Below, one piece after another: positions 10,333 through 22,805 of a DNA stretch of 64,000 bases. Location: positions 1,804,001-1,868,000 of the forward strand of contig CM037591.1 in NCBI GenBank assembly GCA_021018995.1, written 5' to 3'. Every line of letters starts with the position of its first letter. The first letter of the stretch is position 1. The translations under genes and the position numbers were made by a program. The stretch comes from Chloranthus sessilifolius (taxonomy: Eukaryota; Streptophyta; Magnoliopsida; Chloranthales; Chloranthaceae). The notes under the pieces are model-generated. The model was not told the origin of the DNA, ran no database searches, and saw only the letters and a program-made list of their open reading frames with translations.

Positions 10333-10397
10333 GTTGGGTTCGAACCTGTGACGTTGAGGTTGCAATATTGTCGACCTTCCATTGTGCTACAGGTTCA
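10333..10397 (-). mobile_element. tRNA-like SINE head (Pol III A and B boxes)
   Basis: On the minus strand the sequence contains TAGCACAATGG, a perfect A box, and about 40 nt downstream AGGTTCGAACC, a perfect B box. The arms of a tRNA cloverleaf do not close well and there is no CCA-adjacent stem, so it is more likely the 5' head of a tRNA-derived SINE than a working tRNA gene. Its 3' side runs into the microsatellite at 10169-10282. Confidence 0.55.
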
Positions 10398-10399
10398 AG

Positions 10400-11127
10400 C
10401 ACTGCCCTTAATGGAAGTCTTTGCATGTTTAACTTGGCCGATGCAGTCTTTGTTGGCTCTTGACTGAAGGGGGAAAGTCTTCTCCATATCCCATAAGTCT
10501 CCTGATTTTTTCAAAATGTCGGAAAAAGTCGGTTACTTGTAGTCATCCTGACTACATCACCAATTAATTAGTCGAGTCAATGATTTGGCCAAATAAGAGG
10601 CAATATATTATTTTATTCATTTATATTTAAAGAGTAAAAAAGACTTACTTTTTGTACTATTTTGTTCAACTCGTTCATAAAACCTTTAGATTTTGCTTAT
10701 TTTGTACTATTTTATTTGTTAAAATTTTAATGTTAACTTGCAATATGGTATGAAAATTTTATTTTTTTGAATTGTTTTATTTTTCCAAGTTTTTTCGACT
10801 CTGACCAATTTTTGTTGGTTTCTCCCGATTTAGACCAGTGTCGATTTATTCTGACTCCTTACTTTGTGACTATGGTCTTCTCTGTCCCAAGTTAAAGAGT
10901 AAAGATATCCCTTGCCCTCTAATACATGTCACATTGGATTTGCTAGATCTCCCAGTTGGTGCATATCTCTGGTTCATGATCCATTTCTCCGTACTGCAGT
11001 CATGCTCGATGCCAGTCCCAAAATCGAGATTTTAAGCCTTGACATTCAATCAATTGTTTTTTATTAGACAATACTGGTTCATATTGATCTCGCCGTTGTC
11101 AAAACACCAAGTGCTTCAATCATAAAC
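10400..11127. other. No gene recognised
   Basis: AT-rich. Short open frames here do not match the tnp2 order expected between the two CACTA fragments. The piece of tnp2 that should lie between the RWHDEGRTK and DIDIYL blocks (roughly 90-100 residues) is not found here. Confidence 0.4.
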
Positions 11128-11982
11128 TTTAGTGCGACCCTCATCATGCCATCTCATATCTAATGCAACTTTCGTTGACATACACAACCTTTGTAATTGC
11201 GGTTTCATAGGAAAGTGACGCAAAATCTTTGCTGCACTCTTTCTTTTAGTGGCTTCGAAATGAGACTATTGACTTCCAATGTGAAGTGTCACAAATGTCA
11301 CATGACTATTTGTCTACGGATTCTTTCCAATATAACATGCGATCATTCGGACATGCATCAATTTCTTTATAATGACGTCCCAAAGCAGAAATAATCTTCT
11401 TTGTTTGCAAGAAAGCATCTGGCAATGTCGACCCATCGGGGAGTACCTCCTTCAATAAGTAGAGCAGCATACTTATGAACTTGTTGCTCCACCCACCGAG
11501 ACATTTGATATGCCATAACTTAACAATAAATGACAACTGTGTGTGACTTCTACAACCTAGGAACAAATCTTGCTCCACATCATGTGCCAATTTGTAAAAT
11601 TTGGCAGCACTGGCATTGGATAGATCATTTGTTCCTTGGGTCAAATCAATTGAAATTTGTTATGGGTTCTAAATTCCAAATGCATCATGCAACAAAACAT
11701 CATATCATTATCCATATCATCTTCATCGGGTGTATTGTCTATTATATTATCCCCTACAGGACTTGCTTGAGGTAATTCCTCCCCATGAAGAAGCCATACA
11801 TTAGAATTTTTCTTAATCCCATTGCTTACCACATGATAGTATGTTGTCTCCCCCTATCTTGATATCGTGCATTATTACATTTAACACATGGACACTTCAA
11901 TAATCCATTAACAGTTGCTCCATGGGCTATCGCTTGCTCGATAAATTCATTTGTTCCTTCAAGGTATTCTTTAGAAATCCTA
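11128..11982 (-). pseudogene. CACTA (En/Spm) tnp2 transposase, N-terminal fragment
   Basis: Minus-strand translation starts with the transposase-associated domain (RISKEYLEGTNEFIEQA, then LLKCPCVKCNNARYQDRG with its Cys-rich CPCVKC motif). Next come WLLHGEELPQA, an acidic Asp-rich linker, and the start of the tnp2 domain: KLWHIKCLGGWSNKFISMLL, LLKEVLPDGSTLP, DACPNDRMLYWK, AKILRHFPMKPQLQRL and LDMRWHDEGRTK. The frame changes at least twice and there are in-frame stops (for example TAG after HTIMW). The order and strand suit the N-terminal half of the tnp2 whose C-terminal half is at 5985-6841, but about 90-100 residues between them are missing and the duplication arm separates them. The start codon and first exon are not identified. 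Confidence 0.85.
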
Positions 11983-14057
11983 TTTAAGTCAGCAGTTTAC
12001 TTATCTAATTAACAAATCTACATAAAATTGCTCATACTAAAAACTTATGGAATTAGATAAATGATATACCTATGCTTCTACAACCAACTCTTATCCATCC
12101 TGTAAAATATTGGATTGACAATCTTCAACTTCCTATTTGAATATTAGAGCACCTCAAAGAAATGTCCTTTTCACCTAAAATTAATTATCAATAATTATTT
12201 TGGCAAGCAGGAGGTAACTATCAATAAACTTAATAATGTAATTATTCAAACTACAAGGGAATATATATGTATACATGTAGCTGTCACAGTACAAGCCATG
12301 TCTCTTAAGACATGATACTAATTCAAGTAACTACAGACTTGTCTTAGCGTTGGCTACCCATGATTCCTAAAGTGTAGCTTGTTAAAAGTTGTTGTAGCTT
12401 TTGATTGTTACAGCCAAAATTGACTTTAATGATAGAAAACACAACAATATAAGAAGGTTTAATCTCCATAACCCATCAATTATATGGGGTTTGTCTAATT
12501 GAAATGCTATTTTGTCCCCCAACCTTAAATAATTATGTTTTTGCTTTTGTTTAATGAGAGTAATAGTCACCTTTCATCACACATTACATCACTAACTTGA
12601 TTTTAGGGGATAATAAGCCTCAATTAACCATTTAATTTAATCCATGGGGAATCGTATAAAGTTCTCCAATCTCCTTTACAAATGATTCATTACTCTGTGT
12701 CAGACTCCCATTCGAGCATTTTAATCCATTTTAAGAAAGCGAATGTCTCCAATCAAACAAATAATCAGTTAAAGAGTCCAAAAAACTAGGGGCCTTCAAA
12801 ATAGTTTCTAAACTAATAACTCACATTTTTTACTTCATTATATTAACCACCAAAATACTACAAGTCTCCCTTTCATTTGTTCCTACAAAGAAAGCAAACT
12901 TCCCCTCCCAATGTTTATCCATCTTTAATTGCTTCACTTAAAATTAAAAGTCCTACTGAAATGAAGAACTGAAAATTAATCACTTAAACTGAAATAAAAC
13001 TCAGTTCTAATGAGCATACACAAGCCTGAAAACAAGTATGAAGACGTGGCCCATTATGCACAAACATCAGGCCTATAAGTTACGTCCAATATCCATGTTG
13101 ACCCACATAACAGGCCTGAAAACAACGTGCATACACAGGCCCAAAAAGTAAATTCCAACTCTATAATAACTGCAGGTTTCGGCCTGTTTAAAATGGCACA
13201 TGATGTCACTTCCCTCATAAATCTGAACTTGGGCAATAATTGAGCTTAGAATATGAAATAGCTTGTTTGCTTTTAATTAGTTGTGTAGTATAACAATAGA
13301 CACCTGTTGCGTATGTGAAAGGATATGCTAGTATAAGGAGCAGCTTAGGGAGTTTTGAAGCCAATCACGCCTAAATATGTGGAAGCAAAATACGTTTCAC
13401 TAATTGATCTACACGATCGATTACCATTGATTGAAAATAATTTGAATCTAGGGTCACGATTGACCAGTGCCATTTCGGTCAGAAATCACAGCCTTGTGTG
13501 CTAATAATTAAAATGTATTGAGTGTTCCATTATGATATAGTTTGTTAGTTATAAATTTGGTGTGTTGTAAGAAACATGGAATGATCGAAGTAGCGGTGCC
13601 CTAAAACTATTTTCAAATTATATTGACCTAACTTGCCGAACATGAAACTAAAAATTGTATTAATTCATTTATTCTGTCAATGTCTCTCCACAAAATCATA
13701 TAACTGTTATTTTATATTTATTCAATTCCACAAGTTCAGGAGAAGTGAAATTTTCGGGAAGCAAAGAATCTGAATAATTCATAAATGAGTATTATTTGCA
13801 AATAGAAATTGGGTACTGACAACCAGAATTTTTCCACGTGCAAAATGTTGACTGCTTTGAAACAATCATGGGAGCAAACTCCATAGAAGTATTGAAAATT
13901 CAATTTCAGTTGAAGACCGAAAACTGTGACCAAAATCAACTATTGGAAAAGGGATTTCTCCTCAAATGGCCAAAAAGATATGTGAAACTACAAAATAAAC
14001 AAATAAATAAATAATCTAACAATATTGAAACTGAGATTGAATCTATATTCTCCTCAT
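11983..14057. other. No gene recognised; AT-rich
   Basis: No protein family, RNA gene or clear repeat seen. A short phrase 'aggcctgaaaacaa' occurs twice near 13020-13125. I looked here for the far CACTA terminus (TTGTAGTG type) and did not find a convincing one. Confidence 0.4.
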
Positions 14058-14400
14058 GTCGCATATACTTACAGTGTCGTGTTAAGCTTAGCTTGTAACG
14101 CCTGAATCTCAGATTTGCTTGCCCCCGATTTAGATCCACCAAATCAAAACCAGCTAAGGAACCCTAACCATCAATGCAAAAAATTATCAATATTGAAGAT
14201 GAATCTTGAAACAAGTAAACCCCTAAAGTTAAAATTTCTTGAAACCTAAAAAATATCCAAAATATCAAATAGAAACTTACAATAGGAGATTGAGGCGGGT
14301 ACGAGGGTTGTCGCCGGATCGCTTCTTTCAAATCTGACGTCTCAACGAGTTAACCCTCTTTGAATGAGGTTTTCAAATCTCATCTCTCACCGAATGAGGT
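14058..14400 (-). other. Exon-like remnant with two GTAAGT donors
   Basis: On the minus strand there is an exon-like stretch (about 14280-14400, containing the open segment DLKEAIRRQPSYPPQSP) ending at a GTAAGT donor, a ~120-bp AT-rich intron-like stretch ending in TTCCTTAG, and a second exon-like stretch (about 14073-14155) ending at ACT|GTAAGT. The second has an open phase reading SKSGASKSEIQALQAKLNTT. The phases do not join cleanly, so a broken gene or chance is possible. The family is not recognised. Confidence 0.25.
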
Positions 14401-14689
14401 TTCGCTTGAATTGTATACAAATAATGTGCGTTAAAATAATGGTAGCACGGCTCGGCTAGTTTGAATAAGCCGTTTAGGCATTTGGTAGACGTCAGGCATA
14501 AAAGCTGCGTCGCGTTTTCTCGGCTATAACGGAGAGGCTCACCGTAAGCGGTCTGTCGTTTGATTGGCATTTTGAAAACAATGCTCGTTAGCCTCACGTA
14601 TACCAAAATTGGATACGAGGGGACACCCTCGTATGTGGTTTTCGCGACGTGTAACGACGCATCTAGTAAACACGTTGGTGTTAGAATCT

Positions 14690-14994
14690 CGGATTTTTGA
14701 TACTATCGTCCAGCCCCAAAAATAATACATACCAAATGATACGAATCAATTTCGGATGATACTTTTTAATTTTTCTCAAAAAAAAATAAAATTTTAATAA
14801 AAATAATAATAATATCGATAATTTAAAATTATCGGACGATAATTTGAAATTATCGTCCATTACGAACGATATAAACGATAATTTGACTATTTTTTAATAT
14901 GAGCGATAAAAACTCAATATATCGTATCATTCAAATCCAAAACCAATATGTATCGTCCGATACTTATTAGTATCGGACGATATTTTGATCCATG
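14690..14994. mobile_element. hAT-type MITE, 5'-damaged copy
   Basis: Shares 'atcgtccagccccaaaa', repeated 'atcggacgata' motifs and the end TTTTGATCCATG with the complete element at 56762-56990. The right end (14994) is clear; the left terminal repeat is not recognisable. The interior holds many short 'cgata' palindromes. Confidence 0.6.
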
Positions 14995-15065
14995 CACCAC
15001 ACCACTTTATGTTACAGTTACCTCACTTAAACAAATGAAAATTTTTTTGGCTGTTTTAAAACAGC

Positions 15066-15335
15066 TCATGGAGAGTGTTTTTCATCCTAATCTTCAACAA
15101 GTAGATCTTGAACTCATACACCTCCCATCAGATCATCAGATGTTGATGCCATATGATGACACGCATTCCAAAAAGTGAATATAATCACTGTATCATCAAA
15201 CGTGATTCACACTCACTTTTTAGAATTTGTGTCACGTGAAATTAACATTTGACTAACTTTTTAATGTAACCCATTATTTCAAGATCTATCATGTGAAAAA
15301 TTGAGACGAAAAATGATATTCATTATCTAATACTT
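15066..15335. mobile_element. Foldback MITE (GATCTTGAGATCAT family), copy 1
   Basis: Arms of about 110 bp (15066-15175 and about 15212-15335) are imperfect reverse complements. Shared features with 16925-17172 and 21786-22082 are 'tagatcttga' near the ends and 'attccaaaaagtg' flanking the centre. Confidence 0.6.
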
Positions 15336-15420
15336 TAAAGTAGGTCAATGAATTTTCCTTACATAAAGGGAATACATGAAGAATATTTCGTATGTAAATA
15401 TTGTTGGAAGTTTGATGTAT

Positions 15421-15842
15421 GTCATGGTGAGTACACGATCAGATTTAGCATAGACCTTGGGTATGGTTTGCAAGTATATGTATAATCCGGAAAAAGAGCA
15501 TTAACTTCAGGTTAAATAGATATTGAGATATCCAAAAGGTATTGCTGAAAATGGTTTGATGTTTGAAGGTAGAGATACATGCAAGTTGAATCTTTACGGT
15601 TACATTGATTCTGATTATGCTGGTAACTTTGACAGAAGGTCTACCACGAGGTATGTGTTCATTTTGACGGGTGGAGCAATCAGTTGAAAGTTTATGCTTC
15701 AAGGGATAGTTGTATTGTCAACTACAGAAGCAGAATATATAGCGATTACAGAAGCTGCTAAGGAAGCCTTATGACTTAAAGGTTTGATCAGTGAATTTGA
15801 TAAGATTAATGAGAACACCGATATCTTCTGCGATAGCTTAGG
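15421..15842 (+). pseudogene. Ty1/copia polyprotein relic (RT end and RNase H)
   Basis: Plus-strand translation gives the end of a copia reverse transcriptase (MVSTRSDLA..LGMVCKYM, NPEKEH..QVK.ILRYPKGI) followed by RNase H: LNLYGYIDSDYAGNFDRRST, YVFILTGGAIS, VVLSTTEAEYIAITEAAKEA. The RNase H acidic residues are visible in DSDYAG and TEAEY. In-frame stops stand where the family has Trp (IS[W]K and AL[W]LKG, both TGA). No LTR was found for it, so it is an isolated decayed fragment. Confidence 0.85.
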
Positions 15843-16421
15843 ATAAAATATATTATAAAAAAAATAATAATTAAAAATTGTTAAAAATAGCTCTCTTTTG
15901 AAATAAATTAAGCATACATGAACGGCTTTGAGCCGAACCCTTCTAACACCTTGAGAGTATGTAATTGGACTTCACCAGTGGTGGCATTGGGTCAGTCCCA
16001 AAGTGTCCACTGAGGAAAAAGCGCTAATATTTTTTAACTCTAAATCAGTGGAAGTTTTAAAATCAACTTTCACTAATTGATTTGTGAGCTCATAAATAGT
16101 TGTGCAACCCTTGAGGCTTGACCATTTGAACAAAAGGAGATTGACCTGAGCCCCACTGATGACGCTCGGGTCTGGTACCTAATACCAGAACATGAGTTTA
16201 TGTGACCTTCCTAGATGTTAATCAGATTATATTTTAATTATGTGGTTGATGCTCTTATAATTTAGTTTAATCAAATAACTATGGACACTTAAACACTACC
16301 ATTCCCAAAATGTTAGTGTGTACAAAATACATAATAGCTGTAATGTCTGACCGGACAGAACCGGGCAAGAAAAAACAATGTTAAGATCTATGATTGCCCA
16401 CTTTTGTATCTTTCCTCCGAG
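15843..16421. other. No gene recognised
   Basis: Sequence following the copia fragment. Possibly its 3' non-coding region, but no LTR or polypurine tract was identified. Confidence 0.35.
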
Positions 16422-16609
16422 CAATGATCAAAATTTTGGTTTTCGTTTTGATTTCGGAGGGGACCGAAACCGAAAATTTGGGTCAAAATTTCGGCTGAAA
16501 ATTTGAATTTCGGCTAAAATTTTATTCCCATATATTTGATGACCGAAATTTCAGTCCCAAATTATTATTTCGGTAGGGCCCAAAATTTCAGCCGAAATTT
16601 TGATCCTTG
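16422..16609. mobile_element. hAT-type MITE with 8-bp target duplication
   Basis: 188 bp bounded by CAATGATCAAAATTTT and AAATTTTGATCCTTG (inverted, about 14/16). The flanks CCTCCGAG (16414-16421) and CCTCCAAG (16610-16617) are an 8-bp target duplication with one mismatch, the length hAT transposases make. The body is full of short 'ccgaaattt' repeats. The ends resemble those of 56762-56990. Confidence 0.75.
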
Positions 16610-16924
16610 CCTCCAAGACAAACCAACAAGCATCGTGTTGCTTTGGCTAGCTACAAAAGCTACCATTGCCTTTTAAATAGGCCTAAGGTAAAGCTGGTTT
16701 GCAAAAAAGTTTTGCGAGCCGGCCGGTCTAATAAACTTTTACAAACTTTGAATACCTAGTTACATCCCCCAAGTAAATTAACTGAAAGTGCTCGGAGATG
16801 TGCAAGCACTTTATTTGAGGCTGTGCTCAACCATTTTATCTAGGGTAACTTTATTTACAGCCTGAGATTATTTCTTCTCAACTCGGGTTTTATGTATTAA
16901 AACTCATATATGTTTTCAATTAGA

Positions 16925-17172
16925 CAATGGAGATCATTTTTTATTCTAATCTTCCATACGATAGATCTTGATATGATGAGCCTACCATCATATGGTCAAA
17001 CATTGATTATATATGGCACACATTCCAAAAAGTGCCATGAACCATGTTAGATGGTGCACTATGATCCTGTTCACTTTCTTAGATGCGTGTCATATAGAAT
17101 CAACATATAATGGTAGGCTTATGATCTCAAGATCAATTGGGTAAAAGATTGAGACAAAAAAGATCTCTATCA
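16925..17172. mobile_element. Foldback MITE (GATCTTGAGATCAT family), copy 2
   Basis: Long imperfect inverted repeat: 'gatagatcttgatatgatgagcctaccat' region on the left pairs with 'atggtaggcttatgatctcaagatc' on the right. Centre contains 'attccaaaaagtg'. Non-coding. Confidence 0.65.
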
Positions 17173-17475
17173 TTTTATTCAAATCATCAACATTACATTT
17201 TTAAGAAGGTGAAGATGCCAATCTTATGTGCCATACATAATAAATCATCTTTAAATCACAAGGCAAAAATGACAGTATCCGTCACATGTCCAAAAAGTAA
17301 CCCCTGAACCAAGTCGCATGGTATTGGATTGATGGCGCATCATTTTCATCAGTGTCATAAAGTTATCAATCTTAAATGAAAAGTTTAATCCTATGATTTC
17401 CACGGTTGTCAAGGCTTCAGGAACTTTATGAAAGCAAGTTTTAAAGAGGATTTGGTGTCTAAAATGATACGAGTA

Positions 17476-17621
17476 AGGGTACGTTCAGTTCACCGTACTA
17501 TAAGAATATTACTAGTAATCTTCTCTTATTAGTGTAAAAAGTATAATTTTGATTATTTTCATTATAATTTCTTGAGATTTGAGTCAATAATTTTAACTTT
17601 ATCATGAACCGAACATGCCCT
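17476..17621. mobile_element. Small MITE with ~17-bp terminal repeats
   Basis: AGGGTACGTTCAGTTCA at the left and TGAACCGAACATGCCCT at the right are inverted repeats with two mismatches, bounding a 146-bp AT-rich body. The ends resemble common plant MITEs (hAT or Harbinger class); no clear target duplication. Confidence 0.6.
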
Positions 17622-17789
17622 CGGTCATAATCTTATCTTAAACTTATATTAAGATCTTAATCTAATCTAAACTTTGGTTACACATGCTTAACTCTCTAAA
17701 CAAGAACCTTGAAGGCTCTCGCATTTCATTTGGTTTTCATATACCATGAAATAGGGTAAAATTTATGCCACACAATTATGGAGCATCTT

Positions 17790-19780
17790 TGTCACGACCC
17801 GGAATCTTAGCCAATCTCAAGGGCTTAGAATTTTGTGTTATGACACTGCACTTTTATTAAGGCGATAAGTGGACATATATATCTTATTAGATCTTACATA
17901 ATATTGAACTCTCAAAAATCGTAAACCAAAATTTCTTCTCACATTAAAATTTTCTTCTTTAAGCTTACATTGAATTTTGAGTCTATTATACTAAATTACT
18001 GCAAATAAAGGAACGATCAACTACTGGAAAAGCTTTCTAAATATTTGATATATACCTGACATCGTCTAGCTTGTTATCCACGTAGTGACTCTCATAAATC
18101 GTATCATCTACCGGTAAATCAAGTCCATCAGGGCAATGTAATCTATATCTTCACCTGCAACTGTTAGTTTTTCGTGAGATGAGTTTACTCAGTCATGTAC
18201 ATTCAATGGGTTGCACAATCGATCTACCACAATCTACCCAGGTGATTGTCAGTGTAACCTCGTGAGTGGACGTGAATCTTTTACAATTTGATATACATAG
18301 CATAATCAGAATTCTCATAAATATTTCATAACTAATAAGCTAAAAGAACGTAACTATTTTTAGTGAATATGATGCTTCTAATGTTTATCATTTTTCTTAC
18401 TTATTTTGTCAACTTAACTAACGTGGCATATTTTAAGTCTTATCGTAGTTTCATACGCCTACACAATGTACTTCGCATCATACATATCTTACGTATACGA
18501 CCTGTACCAGAGTCGTTGCTCGAGCCTATCACGTGAGGTTCAAGTGTAAAAAATCATCCAACCTTCATATCGTAAACTACCATCCAGCCTGTTGAGGTTG
18601 AGCGCATATGAATCAGTGCCCCCTTATATTCGGGACACTGTCGTATCATATTATCCTTAAGACCCATCTTGGTTGCAGACGTTATACTTTTACGATGACT
18701 CATAAGGTATGACACGTGTAGAACTTAATTTTATATTCAGCTGACTTTTACAGCTTATCTTATCATATTTGTATCTTATCATATTTGCATTTTCTTATCA
18801 TTTGCATACAACTTAAATTTAGAGTGAGTTATGGTGAGATAAGCTTCACTAAATCACACTTTTCAAAGGACGAGTTCCATTGTAACCTAAATGTACTTCG
18901 TGTGCAGCCCATCGTCCCATAGAGGTATTACATCCATACATGAATGCCTACATTCCGAGTTCTATGTAACCATAAAGTGAACCCCACCATGATAAAGACT
19001 TAAAAGTTATGTATCATATCCAATTCATTTTTAACCTGTCATATATATGCACTAACGTATTATCTACATGATGAAGATGTAAGCAAACATAATTTATTAT
19101 ATGTATTATAAGTATCATGAAATAATATCACATCATTTGAAATTGAAGTACTATTCAATTTGTGAGTTATATCACTTATGAGATGGAGTGAACACAATGA
19201 AACATTGAAAGTTTTGCATTCAATGATTAGATGTTTCAAATCTATGATAATTTTAAAACACGCTTCTTAAAGCGAGGATAATTTAGTCTCATCTAGTAGA
19301 TCATCTCGAGCTGATGAATTTAATCTAATCGTAATAATTCTAATGAAATTTAGACCATATATGACTCGATTTTGTGTAGACCGTTGGATCTAAATTCATA
19401 GATATCGTTGTAATTTAGATCAAATTTCGATTACTCTAATCTTATAAATGCAATTATCATAAGATAATATTAGGAGTTTTCTTTGGTTTGGACTCTTATT
19501 GGTCCGTTTACACCATTAATCGAACGTTCATTAATTCACGGTCACAATCGTTTCATCATATGATCATGGAGTACCAAATGTCTCTTAATATGGATAGATA
19601 ATACATCGAATGAGTCCACTAAGACTTAGAAGGTGGGTTGGGCCCATCCTTGAATATTGGTCCGCGATATCTCAAAATGCGCTTTTGACTATTTTAGGTA
19701 TATGAGTCCATTAAGGATCCATAGACTAGATGGGGGTCTTGAATGACTCATGTGTTGATGGACTAAACCTTGCATGTATG
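17790..19780. mobile_element. Probable degraded LTR remnant
   Basis: Starts TGTCACGACCCGGAATC, a typical plant LTR start. About 360 bp in there is a 'cacctgcaa...' phrase in the same relative place as in the LTRs at 23983 and 36405, and a later segment with 'ttcgggacactg'. No coding sequence. The end is not identified, so the right coordinate is a guess and the call could be wrong. Confidence 0.3.
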
Positions 19781-21752
19781 CGTGATGACCCAATTTTACT
19801 AAAGAAGTCATAAACTCAAAATTTACTAATAATGGCCCATGACCATGAATCTAGCATTTTGCAAATCTTGAAATTTGTAAAAAATTTTAATCTAAAATTC
19901 TTAATAGACCTAAATCAGTGAAAAATAAGTCTTTTTCACCTACTGAGAATTTTTCAAATATGAAAAACTTCCCATGAAATGACGATCTCAAAGTTCGGAT
20001 TCCATCAATGTTTAAATTAAATTTGAGGCGCATTTAGAGCTTAAATACCTCAGTTATGTGACATCTAGTTTGGTAATCATATTGTATCCTAGAAAATAAG
20101 GTGGGTTTTCATTCGAACTCTTCTCTAGTTTGGTCTTTTTCAAGGTCGTATAGGGGTTTAAAGTCGGCCCTTTTTCTAGTTCCCTAAGGATTACTATTTT
20201 TAGGAACTGTGAACAGTCAATAACTTTGACTGATAAGTTTTTCGGGCCATGCCGTCCGTTGGATAAGAAGAGGCCCAGAATTTAGTGAGAGTTCATCTTG
20301 ATGCACCTTGGGCCAATTTGACCTGAAACCCGAGATCAAAGAGGGTCAATCTTGACCCTGGACTTAGGTGCCACGGGAAAAATGCAATATTTTTAAGTGA
20401 GCATTGCATCACTTTAGATGGTAGAAAAACTGAATTTCAATTTTTTTAGATGGAGATCTAACCATCAATTTAATAGATGGTCAAATATATGCTACTTAAT
20501 TAGGTCTATGGGTGTCGGCTCATGCTTAGTTCTAATCAAAGGATCAAAGCTAGCCTCCTAGGCCCAGTTGTACATAATTTAATAAGCAGGAAACAACAAA
20601 AATAATCTATTTAACACACATGTTTTATAGATTTTGGGGCCACCAAAAACACATAATATTATTATACAAAAAGAAAAGTGCACCGTCAGATTGATTATAA
20701 TCTAACAATTTTGAAATGGCTCATATCAAGGAGACCCGTAGGGTCAATGTTGACCCTTTAGCTAGTGTGCGCAAATTTCAGTTGCAAGAACATAAAGGAT
20801 TCTAAGTGTTAATATAATAGTTTTCACCGATTTTAGGGTGCTAATATTTGTCAGAATATAAACGATTAGAGTAATGTGAACAGTTAGATGTGAAGGCAGT
20901 AAAAAAATAAGGGGGATCTATGCTTTGATCAAGGCTCAAATATTCTCAAATCATCAAGAACCGAGCGGTCAAAGTTGGACCCTCACCTTGGGTATGCAAA
21001 AATCTGCACACAACTAAGCACCTTGTATGCTATGTTTGAAGCCCTTAGGGGGTCACACATAATGTGTGTACTTTTGAGGGGTATATGGTCCTCTACCTTC
21101 GAGTCGAAGGGTTTGGTCTCATGATCAACCCATTGACTTTTACGACCCTCGAGAGGCGTGTAAAACGCCCAAAAAGTACAAACATACAAACATTATGTGA
21201 TCGTTGTCATTTTTTATTGAACATACAAACATGTGGAGGGGTAGATTGAAGGAGATAAGAAGGCACCCACCTCGTTCGTAGCTTTCACGTAAGATCGGAT
21301 GGCCCAGATTGATATGCATTGACGTAGTTTGACTTCGACACACCAATTATGATTGCCTGAGAGAGACCTTCTCGTTGCTTGATTTTTTGGTGCAATTATC
21401 CAGTATTGCAGCCTAGTTTAAGCACATAAGATAGTGCTCGGAGGAGGCGATGTTGATGGTGGTATCGGCCATTGTTTTGATAGCAGCGACATGGATAAAA
21501 TGGTGGGGCGATTGTGAGAATAGGAAGAGGATGAGAGAGGTGCCATAGTTGATGGAGAGCGGATGATGCAAGATCATTGAAATGCTTGCTATAGAAACAA
21601 AATACTAATCGTGTCGTCACTATTGTAGTTAAATTCTAATTGCAGTGAGAAGGACATTGAGGTTATGGGTCGCTGAGTTGGCCAAATACGATCTTAATCT
21701 AAACATGAGACTAAAAAGAAAATTTAAGAAAGGAAGAAGATGTTGATGTATT
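19781..21752. other. No gene recognised
   Basis: AT-rich sequence with several repeats of phrases such as 'gggtcaatnttgaccc' (about 20342 and 20733), possibly LTR-derived non-coding DNA. No protein or RNA gene supported. Confidence 0.35.
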
Positions 21753-21776
21753 GGAGAGAGAGAGAGAGAGAGAGAG
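21753..21776. repeat. (GA)n microsatellite
   Basis: GA run of about 24 bp just left of the foldback MITE at 21786. Confidence 0.9.
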
Positions 21777-21785
21777 CATTAATCG

Positions 21786-22082
21786 TTGACTGCCTTGAAT
21801 TGGACGATGCAGAACACTTTTCGTCCCAATGTTCCATACAGTAGATGTTAAGATCATGACCCACGTATCAGACGGTCAGATGTTGATTCCATGTAGAACA
21901 CATCTCAAAAAGTGACCCGAGAACCCTTCTAATGCTGTGTGATCAGTGATACTATCACTTTTGGGGATGTGTGCCACATTGAATCAACACCTGACCGTCT
22001 GATATGTGTGTCATGATCTCAAGATCTATTCATCGAAGATTGGGATGAAAATTATCTCGATCGCATAATTCAAGGCAGTCAA
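21786..22082. mobile_element. Foldback MITE (GATCTTGAGATCAT family), best-preserved copy
   Basis: Perfect 15-bp terminal inverted repeat, TTGACTGCCTTGAAT at 21786-21800 and ATTCAAGGCAGTCAA at 22068-22082. Arms stay complementary over about 130 bp, including 'gacggtcagatgttgattc' on the left and 'gaatcaacacctgaccgtc' on the right. The 297-bp element has no coding capacity. Confidence 0.75.
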
Positions 22083-22482
22083 TGGTTGTAACAGTGGATT
22101 TCCTATTGAATTTATGTTTAACAATTACTTATTGCTGTGAAAATTGATATGGTTATCGAGATTCCAAATTTCCAATGGTAGATTTCCTATTGGGATTGAA
22201 CATTTGAACTATTTAACCATTGTTGTATGTTCATGAGATTGGTGCTTACTATGTTTGCTATTGACTTATTTTTGAGGTCAAATTTTTGGTTGCCTAATCA
22301 GAAAATGCCCTAAATGAGTCTATATCATAAAACATCTATAATAAATCTAATTACTCCTATTTTAACCTCGTAAATCTGTTATAAAAAAAAATCTAATTAC
22401 ATACTAGGAAACTCTGAATGCTTGAGAAGCCAATTACTTGATAATTAAATGATGTACATTTAGAAATTTATTTATAATGTCG

Positions 22483-22483
<1 letters not shown>

Positions 22484-22530
<47 letters not shown>
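22484..22530. repeat. (AT)n microsatellite
   Basis: Uninterrupted AT run of about 47 bp. Confidence 0.95.
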
Positions 22531-22532
<2 letters not shown>

Positions 22533-22744
22533 TATTAGCAACTTATCATTGTTTTAAACTCATGTTTGTAGTTGAGGAACACCACACTCAAGTTCTTGTT
22601 GTATTGCATTTTCTTTTAATATTTACTTATATTAAATTCTTAGTTATATTTTCAAATTATATATAGTAAAATAGAATATGAGTATTATTTTATTTGTCAA
22701 AAAAAATTGTGACAAATTTTTTATATATTATAAAGTAATATTAA

Positions 22745-22805
22745 ACAAGGGCCGCCATTTTAGGAACTCGCCTTGGGCCCCAAAAATGTCATGGCCGGCC
22801 CTGAC
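22745..22805 (-). mobile_element. Possible hAT element end
   Basis: On the minus strand the segment begins CAGGGCCGGCCATGACA, followed by TTTTTGGGGCCCAAGGCGAG. This GGCCGGCC-type end is common in plant hAT elements. No partner end was found, so it may be a fragment. The next 350 bp hold two copies of 'gtcttctttaagacatta' and a ~90-bp tandem duplication (about 23010-23085 and 23112-23203) around the start of the MULE gene. Confidence 0.35.

Noticed and set aside
13054-13236. 60-residue minus-strand open frame
   Set aside because: No motif, no homologous copy, and no supporting splice or promoter signals.
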